Source: Yinghuangia seranimata
GTDB lineage: Bacteria > Actinomycetota > Actinomycetes > Streptomycetales > Streptomycetaceae
Assembly: GCF_029953285.1 (NCBI RefSeq)
Contig: NZ_JASAOI010000069.1
Location: 1-64,000, forward strand
DNA length: 64,000 bases
Direction: 5' to 3'
Under the pieces are notes generated by a model. That model had not been told where the DNA came from. It did not search any database and saw only the letters and a list, made by a program, of their open reading frames with translations. The position numbers and the translations under genes were made by a program. Below are positions 52,975-61,570 of the stretch, piece after piece (the stretch's first letter is position 1; every line of letters begins with the position of its first letter).

Positions 52975-53922
52975 ATGTCAGCCTCGCGTACACCGGTCGG
53001 TGCCCCCCGTTGGAGCTACCTCGGGCCGGAGGGCACCTTTACCGAGGCGGCGTTGCGCACGCTGCCGGGAGCCGAGGCGGTCGACACGATTCCCATGGCC
53101 TCGGTGCCGGCCGCGCTCGACATGGTGCGGCGGGGCGACGCCGACGCGGCCGTGGTGCCGTTGGAGAACTCGGTCGAGGGCTCGGTCTCCGTCACGCTCG
53201 ACGAGCTGGCGACCGGCGAACCGCTGATCATCGAGCGGGAGATCCTGCTGCCCATCTCGTTCGCGCTGCTGGTCCGCCCCGGCACGGCGATGGAGGACGT
53301 CAAGACGGTCTCCAGCCACTCGCACGCGCAGCCGCAGGTGCGCCGCTGGCTGGCCGCGAACCTGCCCGACTCGCACTGGTTCTCCTCCGCGTCCAACGCC
53401 GACGCCGCACGCCTGGTCCAGGAGGGCCGCTACGACGCCGCGCTCGCGGGCGAGTTCGCCGCCGCGCGCTACGGCCTCACGCCGCTGGTCACCGACATCC
53501 ACGACGTCGAGGGCGCGGTGACCCGGTTCGTGATGGTGCGCCGCCCGGGCGTCGTCGACGCTCCGACCGGGGCCGACCGCACGTCGGTGGCGGCCTTCAT
53601 CGTCGACGACCACGCGGGCGCCCTGCTGGAGATCCTGCAGGAGTTCGCGGTGCGGGGTGTCAACCTGGACCACATCCAGTCGCGCCCCACCGGCGACGGC
53701 CTCGGCCACTACTTCTTCGCGATCGACGCCGAGGGGCACATCGCGGACGCGCGGGTCGGCGAGGCGCTGATGGGTCTGCGCCGGGTGTGCGCCGCGGTGC
53801 GGTTCCTCGGCTCGTACCCGCGCGCCGACGGGGCCCGCCCGCAGGTGCGGCGCGGCACGTCGGACGCCGAGTTCGAGGACGCCGCCGCGTGGCTGGACCG
53901 CTGCCGGCGCGGCGAGGACTGA
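52975..53922 (+). CDS. pheA: Prephenate dehydratase
   Basis: A 315-residue enzyme converting prephenate to phenylpyruvate in phenylalanine biosynthesis. The catalytic domain (about 15-200) contains YLGPEGTFTEAAL, PLENSVEGSV and the essential Thr in EGAVTRFVMV; the ACT domain (about 210-290) contains ALLEILQEFAVRGVNLDHIQSRPTGDGLGHYFFAID, which binds phenylalanine for feedback. The length fits monofunctional actinobacterial PheA. Leaderless start at ATG 52975. In many Streptomyces the seryl-tRNA synthetase gene is adjacent; here a convergent polysaccharide deacetylase gene follows. Confidence 0.96.
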   Translation: MSASRTPVGAPRWSYLGPEGTFTEAALRTLPGAEAVDTIPMASVPAALDMVRRGDADAAVVPLENSVEGSVSVTLDELATGEPLIIEREILLPISFALLVRPGTAMEDVKTVSSHSHAQPQVRRWLAANLPDSHWFSSASNADAARLVQEGRYDAALAGEFAAARYGLTPLVTDIHDVEGAVTRFVMVRRPGVVDAPTGADRTSVAAFIVDDHAGALLEILQEFAVRGVNLDHIQSRPTGDGLGHYFFAIDAEGHIADARVGEALMGLRRVCAAVRFLGSYPRADGARPQVRRGTSDAEFEDAAAWLDRCRRGED

Positions 53923-53941
53923 CCCGGTCGGCCCGGTCCCC

Positions 53942-54817
53942 TCAGCCCGGGTAGTCGAAGCTGTAGCCCTGCTGGACGAGCCAGGGCAGGAGCCGGGCGA
54001 GTGCGGCGACGCTCTGCGAGCGTTCGCCGCCCCCGTCGTGCATCAGGACGACGCCGCCCGGCCGCAGCTGGCGCTGCACGGTGGCGACGATGGTGTCGAC
54101 GCCCTTGCGCTCCCAGTCGCGGCTGTCGACCGACCAGTCGAGGGGCTTCATGCCGTAGCCGACGGCGACCTTCTTGATGGCGCTCGACCACCCTCCGCCG
54201 GGGGCGCGGAACCACTCGAGCTCCGCGTCCGGGGCGGCGGCGAGGATGGCGTCGCGGGCGCCGCCGATCTGCTTGCGGACCTGGTCCTCGGGCATGCGGG
54301 CGAGGCGTTCGTCGTGGGTCTCGGTGTGGTCGCACAGGCGGTGTCCCTTGGCGACGATCTTCCGTACCAGCGCGGGGTACGCGCGGGCCTGCTCGCCGAC
54401 GACGCAGAACGTGGCCTTGACGCCGTACCTGTCGAGCAGGTCGAGGATCTTCGGGGTCCACTCCGCACTCGGCCCGTCGTCGAACGTGAGCGCGACGCGT
54501 CGGCCGGAGCCCGCGGTGCTGCGAACGAGCGTGTCCGAGACCGGGGGACGGGCCTGGGGTCCGACGGTCGAAGGGGACGGCGCGGCGGACGAGGCGGGAG
54601 CCGACGTGGACTCGGCCGCGCCGCCGCCCTGCGGCGGCACTTCGCGCCCCAGATGGGGGTTCGGGGCGGCGCGCGGTCCGCCGTCGGACGGCGGTGACGC
54701 CGACGAGGTGCGGGGGTCGGCACTCCCGCCCTGCATCGAGCAGCCGATCGCGGTCAGTGCGAGGACCGCGAGCAGGGCGACGAGCGGGTGTGCGGGGTGG
54801 CGGCGCGTCTCCGACAC
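53942..54817 (-). CDS. Polysaccharide deacetylase lipoprotein
   Basis: A 291-residue lipoprotein (lipobox LTAIGC about residue 23) of the NodB/CE4 family. The catalytic TFDDGPSAEWTP (metal Asp), metal-binding HTETH, and RAPGG are seen, followed by DWSVDSRDW and LMHDGGG. It removes acetyl groups from peptidoglycan or another glycan outside the membrane. A long Ser/Pro linker after the lipid anchor. GTG with GGAGGAGG. Convergent with pheA and same strand as the DAGK-like gene. Confidence 0.94.
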   Translation of the reverse strand: MSETRRHPAHPLVALLAVLALTAIGCSMQGGSADPRTSSASPPSDGGPRAAPNPHLGREVPPQGGGAAESTSAPASSAAPSPSTVGPQARPPVSDTLVRSTAGSGRRVALTFDDGPSAEWTPKILDLLDRYGVKATFCVVGEQARAYPALVRKIVAKGHRLCDHTETHDERLARMPEDQVRKQIGGARDAILAAAPDAELEWFRAPGGGWSSAIKKVAVGYGMKPLDWSVDSRDWERKGVDTIVATVQRQLRPGGVVLMHDGGGERSQSVAALARLLPWLVQQGYSFDYPG

Positions 54818-54986
54818 ACGGGCCTCCTCCTGGCTGGGGGGAGTTGCGGCCGATGACGAGACGACCGTCGTCCACCCTGACACACAGAACGGGCAAATCG
54901 TCTGATTTTCCGACGTTTTGCTGTTCGTGGCGCCCCGACGGCCGCCGGACGGGAGCACGTGCGCGGAGGCGGCCGCACCGCCCGCG

Positions 54987-56699
54987 TCAGACCCCCTCGA
55001 CCGCCGCCAGTCCCCCGTCGGCGTCCGCGGGCGGGAACGGTTCCGCACGCGCCTCCGGACGCAGCGCGACCCGCCCGTCCGGCACCCGGACGATCAGCGC
55101 GCCGGGGCGCACTCGCACCACCATCCGCGTACCGGGCCCGATCGGGTCGCCGTCGAGCTCGCGCGGTTCGGGGCGGGCCGTCTCGACCTCGACCGTCCGG
55201 CCGGTGAAGTGCTCGATCGGCCGCCAGCGCCGCTGCCGGGCGGCGGCCTGCTGCTCGTCGCGGCGCCGCCGGCCTATGACCCGCAGCGTCGCGTGCGCCC
55301 AGCCGGTCATGCCGTACGGGGCGAACACCACCACGTCCAGCAGCCCGTCGTCCGGTTCGGCGCCCGGCAGCAGCTGCATGCCGGCCTGCAGCGCGCCGAC
55401 GTTGCCGACCAGCACCATGCGGGCCCGCCGGGTGATCGGCGGCCCGTCGTCGATGCGCAGCGTCACCCGCATGCGGGCATCGCGCAGGTGGCGGGCGCCC
55501 GAGACGGCGTACGCGGGCCAGCCGACCTTCTTCTTCAGCGCGTCCGGCGCGTCCGCGACCATCGCCGCGTCCAGCCCGATGCCGGCCATCGCGGTGAAGT
55601 AGCGGTGCCCGGCGTCGGGTTCGTCGGACTCGATGCCGCCGAGGTCGATGGGCCGGTCGCGGCCGTGCACGGCGACGTGCACGGCGTCGGCGAGGTCGAT
55701 CGGCAGCCCGAGGTTGCGGGCCAGCAGGTTGCCGGTCCCGGACGGCACGACGGCCAGCGGCACACCGGTGCCGGCCAGCGCCTCCGCGCACTCCCGCACG
55801 GTGCCGTCGCCGCCCGCGACCAGGACGAGGTCGACGCCTTCGTCGAGGGCCCGACGGGTCGCGCCCGCGCCCGGGTCGTCGACGGTGGTCTCCAGCCACA
55901 GCGGCGGCGCCCAGCCGGCCTCCGCCATGATGCGGGCGATCCGCGCGCGCCCGTCCTCCGAGTCGAGCTTGATCGGGTTGACCACGACGGCGGCACGCGG
56001 CACATGCCCGTCGGCCGTGCGCGGCGGCGGGCCACCGGGGCCGCCCCACACCGAGCGCGGCGACAGCACGGCGGCGTTCATGATCGTCAGGACCGCGGCC
56101 GCGGACAGGTACGCCGCGACGACGTCGCTGGGGTGGCTGTCGCCCCGGTACACCCGGGCCGCGCCCACCGCGAGCGGCACCAGCAGGAACAGCACCCGCC
56201 ACACCCACTTGCGGACCGGTCCCGTCAGGTGCACCGAGAGCAGCACCGCGATGCCGCCGTACAGCGCGAGTGCCGCGCCGGTGTGGCCGGACGGGAAGGC
56301 GGCGCTGCCCGCGACGTCGTCGAGCCGCGGCACGTCGGGCCGGTCCCGGTCCACGAACTGACGGGCCACCAGGTACACGGCCGTCTGCGCCGCCACGGCG
56401 CCCATGAGGAACAGCGGCGCACGCCACGAGCGGTACGCGAGCCTGGCCAGCACGGCGGCGACCAGCGTCCCCGCGACGACCGCGATACCGCCGGACAGCG
56501 TGGACAGCACGCGCGAGGCGTTGTCCCATGTGTCGGTGCGGTGCTCGGCCAGCGTGCGGACGAGATCGTCCTCGACCGAGATCGGCCAGACGTCCTCCAT
56601 GACCCGCGACACGAGCAGGCCGAGACCGACCATCGCCAAGGTCGTCGCCACCAGGGGCAGGACGATCCGCCGCAGGACCCGTCCTGCTTCCGTGAGCAT
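54987..56699 (-). CDS. PAP2 phosphatase fused to a diacylglycerol-kinase catalytic domain
   Basis: A 570-residue bifunctional protein. The N-terminal ~230 residues hold six membrane helices with the PAP2 motifs RDRPDVPRL (KxxxxxxRP-like), PSGHTGA and RVYRGDSHPSDVV. The C-terminal half (about 250-570) is a DAGK catalytic domain with AVVVNPIKLDSEDGR, VLVAGGDGTVRECAEAL and VPSGTGNLLARN. It could turn phosphatidate to diacylglycerol and back, or use undecaprenyl-pyrophosphate/lipids. The next gene on the same strand is another PAP2 phosphatase. The ATG 56699 is a reasonable start; a longer start is possible. Confidence 0.9.
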   Translation of the reverse strand: MLTEAGRVLRRIVLPLVATTLAMVGLGLLVSRVMEDVWPISVEDDLVRTLAEHRTDTWDNASRVLSTLSGGIAVVAGTLVAAVLARLAYRSWRAPLFLMGAVAAQTAVYLVARQFVDRDRPDVPRLDDVAGSAAFPSGHTGAALALYGGIAVLLSVHLTGPVRKWVWRVLFLLVPLAVGAARVYRGDSHPSDVVAAYLSAAAVLTIMNAAVLSPRSVWGGPGGPPPRTADGHVPRAAVVVNPIKLDSEDGRARIARIMAEAGWAPPLWLETTVDDPGAGATRRALDEGVDLVLVAGGDGTVRECAEALAGTGVPLAVVPSGTGNLLARNLGLPIDLADAVHVAVHGRDRPIDLGGIESDEPDAGHRYFTAMAGIGLDAAMVADAPDALKKKVGWPAYAVSGARHLRDARMRVTLRIDDGPPITRRARMVLVGNVGALQAGMQLLPGAEPDDGLLDVVVFAPYGMTGWAHATLRVIGRRRRDEQQAAARQRRWRPIEHFTGRTVEVETARPEPRELDGDPIGPGTRMVVRVRPGALIVRVPDGRVALRPEARAEPFPPADADGGLAAVEGV

Positions 56700-56710
56700 G
56701 GTCGCAATTC

Positions 56711-57427
56711 TTACGCAGCCGGGCGGCTCTCCGAACGGCCGATCTCGTTCCCGTTCGGTTTGTGGGACGTGATCTGCGCCTCTGCCGGATCCCACAGCAC
56801 CGCGAACAGCAACCAACCGGCGGCCAGCACCACCACACCCAGCGCCCAGCCGGCCACCACATCGCTCAGGTAGTGCACGCCCAACGCGATCCGCGTGAAC
56901 CCGACGCCGAGCACCGAGACCACCGCGGCGGCCCACAGCAGCGGCCGCAGCAACCGCGGCGTCCACGGCAGCAGCACCACCAGCAGGACACCGCACCCGA
57001 GCATCCCGTTGAGCGCGTGCCCCGACGGGAACGACCAGCCGTTCGCGGTCGCCACGGGGTCGGTGAACATCGGACGGTCGCGCGCCACCGCGACCTTGAC
57101 CAGCGTCCCCGCCGTGCCGCCCACGATCATCACTGCGGCCGCCCACGCGGCGGTGCGCCGGTCGCCGCGCACCAGCAGCACCACGACCGCGACCGCGACG
57201 AGCGCGCGGAACGTCCACGGGTCCCACACCCAGTTGGTGAGGAACCGCAGCACGTCCTTCCGCACGGGATGCTCGAGCACCCAGGTGTGGAGGTCCGTCG
57301 CGACCCGGACGTCGACCCGGTGCAACGGCCCCCAGCCGAGCACGACGAGGACCAGCAGCACCGTGAAGACGGCGGCGCCGGTCAACGCGCACACCGTGTG
57401 CCACGGGCGCGGAGTGAAGCTGTGCAC
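56711..57427 (-). CDS. PAP2-family membrane phosphatase
   Basis: A 238-residue membrane protein with about six helices. The phosphatase signature is VAVARDRPMF, NGWSFPSGHALNG and the catalytic VGFTRIALGVHYLSDVVAGW (motif 3). It probably dephosphorylates undecaprenyl pyrophosphate or a lipid phosphate at the outer membrane face. The start is GTG with AAGGGG; an earlier start exists in frame. It lies 11 bp upstream of the PAP2-DAGK gene, so they form one transcript. Confidence 0.9.
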   Translation of the reverse strand: MHSFTPRPWHTVCALTGAAVFTVLLVLVVLGWGPLHRVDVRVATDLHTWVLEHPVRKDVLRFLTNWVWDPWTFRALVAVAVVVLLVRGDRRTAAWAAAVMIVGGTAGTLVKVAVARDRPMFTDPVATANGWSFPSGHALNGMLGCGVLLVVLLPWTPRLLRPLLWAAAVVSVLGVGFTRIALGVHYLSDVVAGWALGVVVLAAGWLLFAVLWDPAEAQITSHKPNGNEIGRSESRPAA

Positions 57428-57561
57428 ATCCCCTTGATACCGCCTTGATCGCGCCGCGGCCGGGAAAAGGGGCACCGCGACGCCGGTAGTCTGATCTCCG
57501 TGATCTTCGTGTGCCTCTCCCGCCCCGCCCCCGGACCGATTTCCGCGCCGGTGCGCGGCGC

Positions 57562-58359
57562 GTGACCTTCCGGCTGGTCGCCACCGATCTCGACGGCACT
57601 CTGATCCGCGAGGACCACTCCATCTCCGCGCGCACGCGCGCCGCACTGTCCGCCGTACGCGCCGCGGGCGCGCACCACGTCATCGTCACCGGCCGCGCCG
57701 TCTCCTGGTCGCGCGGCGTCTTCGCCACGCTCGGGTACGAGGGCCTCGCGGTCTGCTCGCAGGGCGCGCAGGTCTACCACGCGGGCGAGGACCGGCTGCT
57801 CACCTCCGTGACCCTCGACCGGCAGGTCGCGCGGCTCGCCGCCGAGAAGCTGCGGGCCGAGATCGGGCCCGTGGCGCTCGCGGTCAGCCAGGCCGGGATA
57901 GACGGCGCCGTCGTGGTCGAGCCTGCGTACCGGTACAGCCTGCCGCTGCCGGTGCGTACCGCGGACACCCGCGAGGACCTGTGGGCCGAGCCGATCCTCA
58001 AGGCGTACGTGCAGCACCGCTCGCTCGGCGACGACGAGCTCGCCGCGACCGCGCGCCGGGTCTGCGACGGCCTGGTCGACGTGACGCACGCCGGCCCCGG
58101 CATAGTCGAGCTGCTGCCGACCGGACTGAGCAAGTCGGTCGGGCTGTCCCTGGTCGCGCGGCGGCTCGGGGTGAAAGCGGCGGAGACGATAGCGTTCGGG
58201 GATATGCCCAACGACGTCACCATGCTGCGTTGGGCCGGACACGGTGTCGCGATGGCGAACGCGCACGACGCCGTGAAGGCGGTCGCCGACGAGGTCACCG
58301 CGTCGAACGACGAGGACGGCGTCGCGGCGGTCTTGGAAAGGCTGTTCGCACCGGCCTGA
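57562..58359 (+). CDS. HAD superfamily (Cof-type) phosphatase 1
   Basis: A 265-residue phosphatase. The nucleophile motif is LVATDLDGTLIRED, motif 2 is IVTGRAVSW and motif 4 is AFGDMPNDVTMLRWAG, with a C2-type cap between. It dephosphorylates small phosphates in the cytoplasm; the substrate is unknown. A similar paralogue lies 2.3 kb further (60701). The start was chosen at GTG 57562; a longer frame lacks HAD residues. Confidence 0.93.
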   Translation: MTFRLVATDLDGTLIREDHSISARTRAALSAVRAAGAHHVIVTGRAVSWSRGVFATLGYEGLAVCSQGAQVYHAGEDRLLTSVTLDRQVARLAAEKLRAEIGPVALAVSQAGIDGAVVVEPAYRYSLPLPVRTADTREDLWAEPILKAYVQHRSLGDDELAATARRVCDGLVDVTHAGPGIVELLPTGLSKSVGLSLVARRLGVKAAETIAFGDMPNDVTMLRWAGHGVAMANAHDAVKAVADEVTASNDEDGVAAVLERLFAPA

Positions 58360-58408
58360 CCGGGCCCGAGCCCCTCGCGTACCGCACCACGACGACGAGA
58401 GCACCACC

Positions 58409-59698
58409 ATGAGCACCTCCCCCGACCGGATATCCGGCGCGCCGTGCGTGCCCCCGCCGCGCGGGTCCGCCGCCCCGGACACGCCCCCGCGCACGCCGGG
58501 CGCGAGCGTTCGGCGCGGTGCGGGCGGGGCCCTCCTCGTCGCCGGTGTGGTCCTCATCTCGCTCAACATGCGTGCCGCGTTGTCCGGCGTCTCGCCGCTC
58601 GTCGGCGAACTGCGCACCGCGTTCGGCCTGTCGACGACGGTCGGCGGCCTCATCACCGCGATACCCGTGCTGTTCCTCGGCCTGGTCTCCCCGGTCGCGC
58701 CCGCGCTCGCCCGCCGGATCGGCGCCGAACTGACGCTGCTGGCCGCGCTGGTCGTGCTGACCTGCGGCATCGTGGTGCGCACCGTGCCGTCGCTGGTCGC
58801 GCTGTTCGCGGGCGGCGTGCTGGTCGGCGGCGGCATCGCGGTGCTCAACGTGCTCATGCCGGCGGTCGTGAAACGGGACTTCCCCGACCGCACCGCCGTG
58901 ATGATGGGCGCGTACAGCTCGACGATGGTGTGCGGCGCGGCGGTCGCCGCGGGTGCGAGCGTGCCGATCGAGAACGCGATCGGCCACGGCTGGCGTCCCG
59001 CGCTGGGCGTGTGGGCGGCGCTGTCGGTGCTCGCGATCGCGGTGTGGCTCCCACAGGTGCTCCGTGCGCGCCGGGCGCGTGAGACACAGGCCGCACAGGC
59101 CGCGGTCGCGGGTGTGTGGCGGTCCCCGCTGGCCTGGCAGGTCACCGGGTTCATGGGCCTGCAGTCGCTGCTGTTCTACGTCGTGCTCGCGTGGCTGCCG
59201 ACGATGCTGACCGACGACGGGATGACCAAGGGCGACGCGGCCGCGGTCTTCGCGTTCAGCACGGTGTGCCAGATCCCGGCCTCGCTCGGGACGTCGCTGC
59301 TCGCCGGCCGCCTGCGCGACCAGCGGCTGCCGGTGGTGGCCGCGATGGCGCTGACCGCGGGCGGGTACGTCGGGCTGCTGTTCGCCCCGGCCGCGGGCGC
59401 GTGGGTGTGGGCGGCGCTGCTCGGTCTCGGGCAGGGCGCGGCCGTGGCGCTCGCGCTGACGCTGATCGTGCTGCGGTCGCCGGATCCGCAGGTGGCCGCG
59501 CAGCTGTCCGGTATGGCCCAGGCGGTCGGCTACGTGCTCGCCGCGTTCGGGCCGCTTGCGGCGGGCGCGTTCAAGGACGCGAGCGGCGGCTGGTCGGTGC
59601 CGATCCTGGTGATGTTGGCCCTGGCCGGCGTGGCGACGGCGTCCGGCCTGGGTGCGGCGCGGCCGCTGCACGTGCGGGTGTCGCGCCGGATCGCCTGA
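58409..59698 (+). CDS. MFS transporter, CynX/NimT-like
   Basis: A 429-residue transporter with twelve predicted helices. The motif LNMRAALSGVSPLVGELRTAFGLSTTVGG in helix 1 and FMGLQSLLFYVVLAWLPTMLTDDGMTKG in helix 7 are typical of the CynX/NimT (cyanate/nitroimidazole) group. A 30-residue Pro-rich N-terminus precedes. Substrate not determinable. Follows the HAD phosphatase gene after 49 bp on the same strand. Confidence 0.92.
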   Translation: MSTSPDRISGAPCVPPPRGSAAPDTPPRTPGASVRRGAGGALLVAGVVLISLNMRAALSGVSPLVGELRTAFGLSTTVGGLITAIPVLFLGLVSPVAPALARRIGAELTLLAALVVLTCGIVVRTVPSLVALFAGGVLVGGGIAVLNVLMPAVVKRDFPDRTAVMMGAYSSTMVCGAAVAAGASVPIENAIGHGWRPALGVWAALSVLAIAVWLPQVLRARRARETQAAQAAVAGVWRSPLAWQVTGFMGLQSLLFYVVLAWLPTMLTDDGMTKGDAAAVFAFSTVCQIPASLGTSLLAGRLRDQRLPVVAAMALTAGGYVGLLFAPAAGAWVWAALLGLGQGAAVALALTLIVLRSPDPQVAAQLSGMAQAVGYVLAAFGPLAAGAFKDASGGWSVPILVMLALAGVATASGLGAARPLHVRVSRRIA

Positions 59699-59726
59699 CC
59701 CGGCGCGGACGGCGCGGGCCGGGCGG

Positions 59727-60620
59727 CTACAGCTTGGCGACCTGCGGAAGCCCCTCGGTGACGATGCGCTCGAAGACGGCCTCGTCGGTGCCGAAGACGC
59801 TGTCGGGCACCGGCAGGTGCACCGCGATGTCGGTCATGCCGACCTCGGCGTAGCGGCCGGCGTAGTCGACGAACGCATCCACCGAGTCGAGCGCGCGCTC
59901 GCCGGTCGAGCCGTTGAGCAGGACGCGGTCCAGCTCGCCCGGGTCGCGGCCCTCGGCGGCGCACGCGTCCTCCAGGCGGCGCAGCTGGTCGGCGACCGCG
60001 GACTGGTACTCGGCGTTCGTGAGGCCTTCGAGGCGCTTGGGGTCGCCGTACGTCACCCACGCCTGCCCGAGGCGCGCGGTGAGCCGCAGTCCGCGCGGCC
60101 CGGTCGCGGCGACCGCGAACGGCAGCCGGGGGCGCTGCACGCAGCCGGGGATCATGCGGACCTCGTCGGCGCTGTAGAAGCGTCCGTCGTAGGTGGTCGC
60201 GGGCGAGGTGAGCAGTTCGTCGAGCAGGCCGAGGAACTCCTCGAAGCGGTCCTGGCGCTCGCGCGGGGCCCACGGCTCCTGGCCGAGCGCGGTCGCGTCG
60301 AAGCCGAGCCCGCCGGCGCCGATGCCGAGGGTGAACCGGCCTTCGCTGACGTCGTCGAGCGTCATGAGCTCTTTGCCGAAGGTCACCGGGTGGCGGAAGT
60401 TCGGCGACGACACGAGCGTTCCCAGGCGGATCCGGGAGGTGACCGCGGCCGCCGCGGTCAGCGTCGGGACGGAGCCGAACCAGGGCTCCTCGCGAAAGCT
60501 GCGCCACGAGAGGTGGTCGTACGTCCAGGCGGTGTGGAACCCGGCCGCCTCGGCGTCACGCCACCGCGCTGCGGCTTCGGACCAACGGTAGATCGGGAGG
60601 ATGACGACGCCGACTCGCAT
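59727..60620 (-). CDS. F420-type luciferase-like oxidoreductase
   Basis: A 297-residue enzyme of the bacterial-luciferase fold (MRVGVVILPIYRWSEAAARWRDAEAAGFHTAWTYDHLSWR, RIRLGTLVSSPNFRHPVTFGKELMTLDDVSEGRFTLGIGAGG). The LGTLVSSPNFRHP segment and GIGAGG fit LLM-class F420-dependent enzymes of actinomycetes. Probably reduces an unknown substrate in the cytoplasm. It is convergent with the MFS gene and divergent from the second HAD gene (80-bp gap). The ATG at MRVGVV was chosen. Confidence 0.93.
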   Translation of the reverse strand: MRVGVVILPIYRWSEAAARWRDAEAAGFHTAWTYDHLSWRSFREEPWFGSVPTLTAAAAVTSRIRLGTLVSSPNFRHPVTFGKELMTLDDVSEGRFTLGIGAGGLGFDATALGQEPWAPRERQDRFEEFLGLLDELLTSPATTYDGRFYSADEVRMIPGCVQRPRLPFAVAATGPRGLRLTARLGQAWVTYGDPKRLEGLTNAEYQSAVADQLRRLEDACAAEGRDPGELDRVLLNGSTGERALDSVDAFVDYAGRYAEVGMTDIAVHLPVPDSVFGTDEAVFERIVTEGLPQVAKL

Positions 60621-60700
60621 GGCGACGACCCTAATCCCGAACACTCCCGAACAGAAACCCGCGCGAACCGGTCTCACTTTCTCGTTTGCGCTAAGCCAGG

Positions 60701-61537
60701 ATGTACGTCGTGACTGCCACACCGTCTGCCCCGCCGCCGTCCACGCCGCGCCCGCGCCTCGTCGCCACCGACCTGGACGGCACCATTGTGCGCAGCGACG
60801 GCACGATCTCCGAGCGGACCCTCGCCGCGCTCGACGCCGTCGAGGCGGCCGGCGGCGCCGTCGTGTTCGTGACGGGGCGGCCGCCGCGCTGGATGGACAA
60901 GGTCGCCCAGGTGACCGGCCACCACGGGCTGGCCATCTGCGGCAACGGCGCGGTGGTCTACGACCTGCGCGCGGAGCAGATCGTCGACACCCACCCGATG
61001 GACGTCACCGCGGCCCGCAAGGTGATCGCGCTGATCCGCGAGCACGTGCCCGACGTGTGCTTCGCGGTGGAGACCGCGACCGGGTTCGCGCACGAGCCGG
61101 AGTACCCGCCGCTGGAGCGCGACCTGTCGATCGTGCACGCCGTCGCGCCGGCCGAGGAGCTGCTCGACGGGCCGGTGCTCAAGCTGCTCGCGCGGCACCC
61201 GTCGATGGCGCCCGACGACTTCCTGGCGGTCACCCGCGAGGCGGCCGGCGCGCACGCCGAGTTCACCCACTCGTCCAAGATCGCCCTGGTGGAGATCAGC
61301 GCGCTGGGCGTCAGCAAGGCCAGCACGCTGGCGTGGTTCTGCACGCGGCACGGCATCACCGCGGACGAGGTTGTCGCGTTCGGCGACATGCCCAACGACC
61401 TGCCGATGCTGGGCTGGGCGGGGCACTCCTACGCGGTCGCGAACGCGCATCCGGCGGTGCTGGCCGCGGTGCCGAACCACACCGCGAGCAATGACGACGA
61501 CGGCGTAGCGCAAATCATCGAAAAGCTCTTCCCGTAA
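60701..61537 (+). CDS. HAD superfamily (Cof-type) phosphatase 2
   Basis: A 278-residue phosphatase, paralogue of the product at 57562. The motifs are LVATDLDGTIVRSDG, VFVTGRPPRWM and AFGDMPNDLPMLGWAG. The family's usual cap is present. Substrate unknown. The start ATG at 60701 comes after an 18-residue flexible end. It is followed 24 bp later by the APH-like kinase gene, whose promoter palindrome starts 9 bp after the stop, suggesting separate expression. Confidence 0.93.
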   Translation: MYVVTATPSAPPPSTPRPRLVATDLDGTIVRSDGTISERTLAALDAVEAAGGAVVFVTGRPPRWMDKVAQVTGHHGLAICGNGAVVYDLRAEQIVDTHPMDVTAARKVIALIREHVPDVCFAVETATGFAHEPEYPPLERDLSIVHAVAPAEELLDGPVLKLLARHPSMAPDDFLAVTREAAGAHAEFTHSSKIALVEISALGVSKASTLAWFCTRHGITADEVVAFGDMPNDLPMLGWAGHSYAVANAHPAVLAAVPNHTASNDDDGVAQIIEKLFP

Positions 61538-61546
61538 CTCTAAGTA

Positions 61547-61570
61547 GCATACAGTTACTGTATGCATACA
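61547..61570. promoter_or_regulatory. Palindromic operator overlapping a leaderless start
   Basis: Inverted repeat GCATACAG (61547-61554) with CTGTATGC (61558-61565), and TGTATGCATACA (61559-61570) is itself a perfect 12-bp palindrome. A TACAGT -10 (61550-61555) lies in the repeat, and the ATG is at 61562, so promoter, operator and start coincide. Confidence 0.6.
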
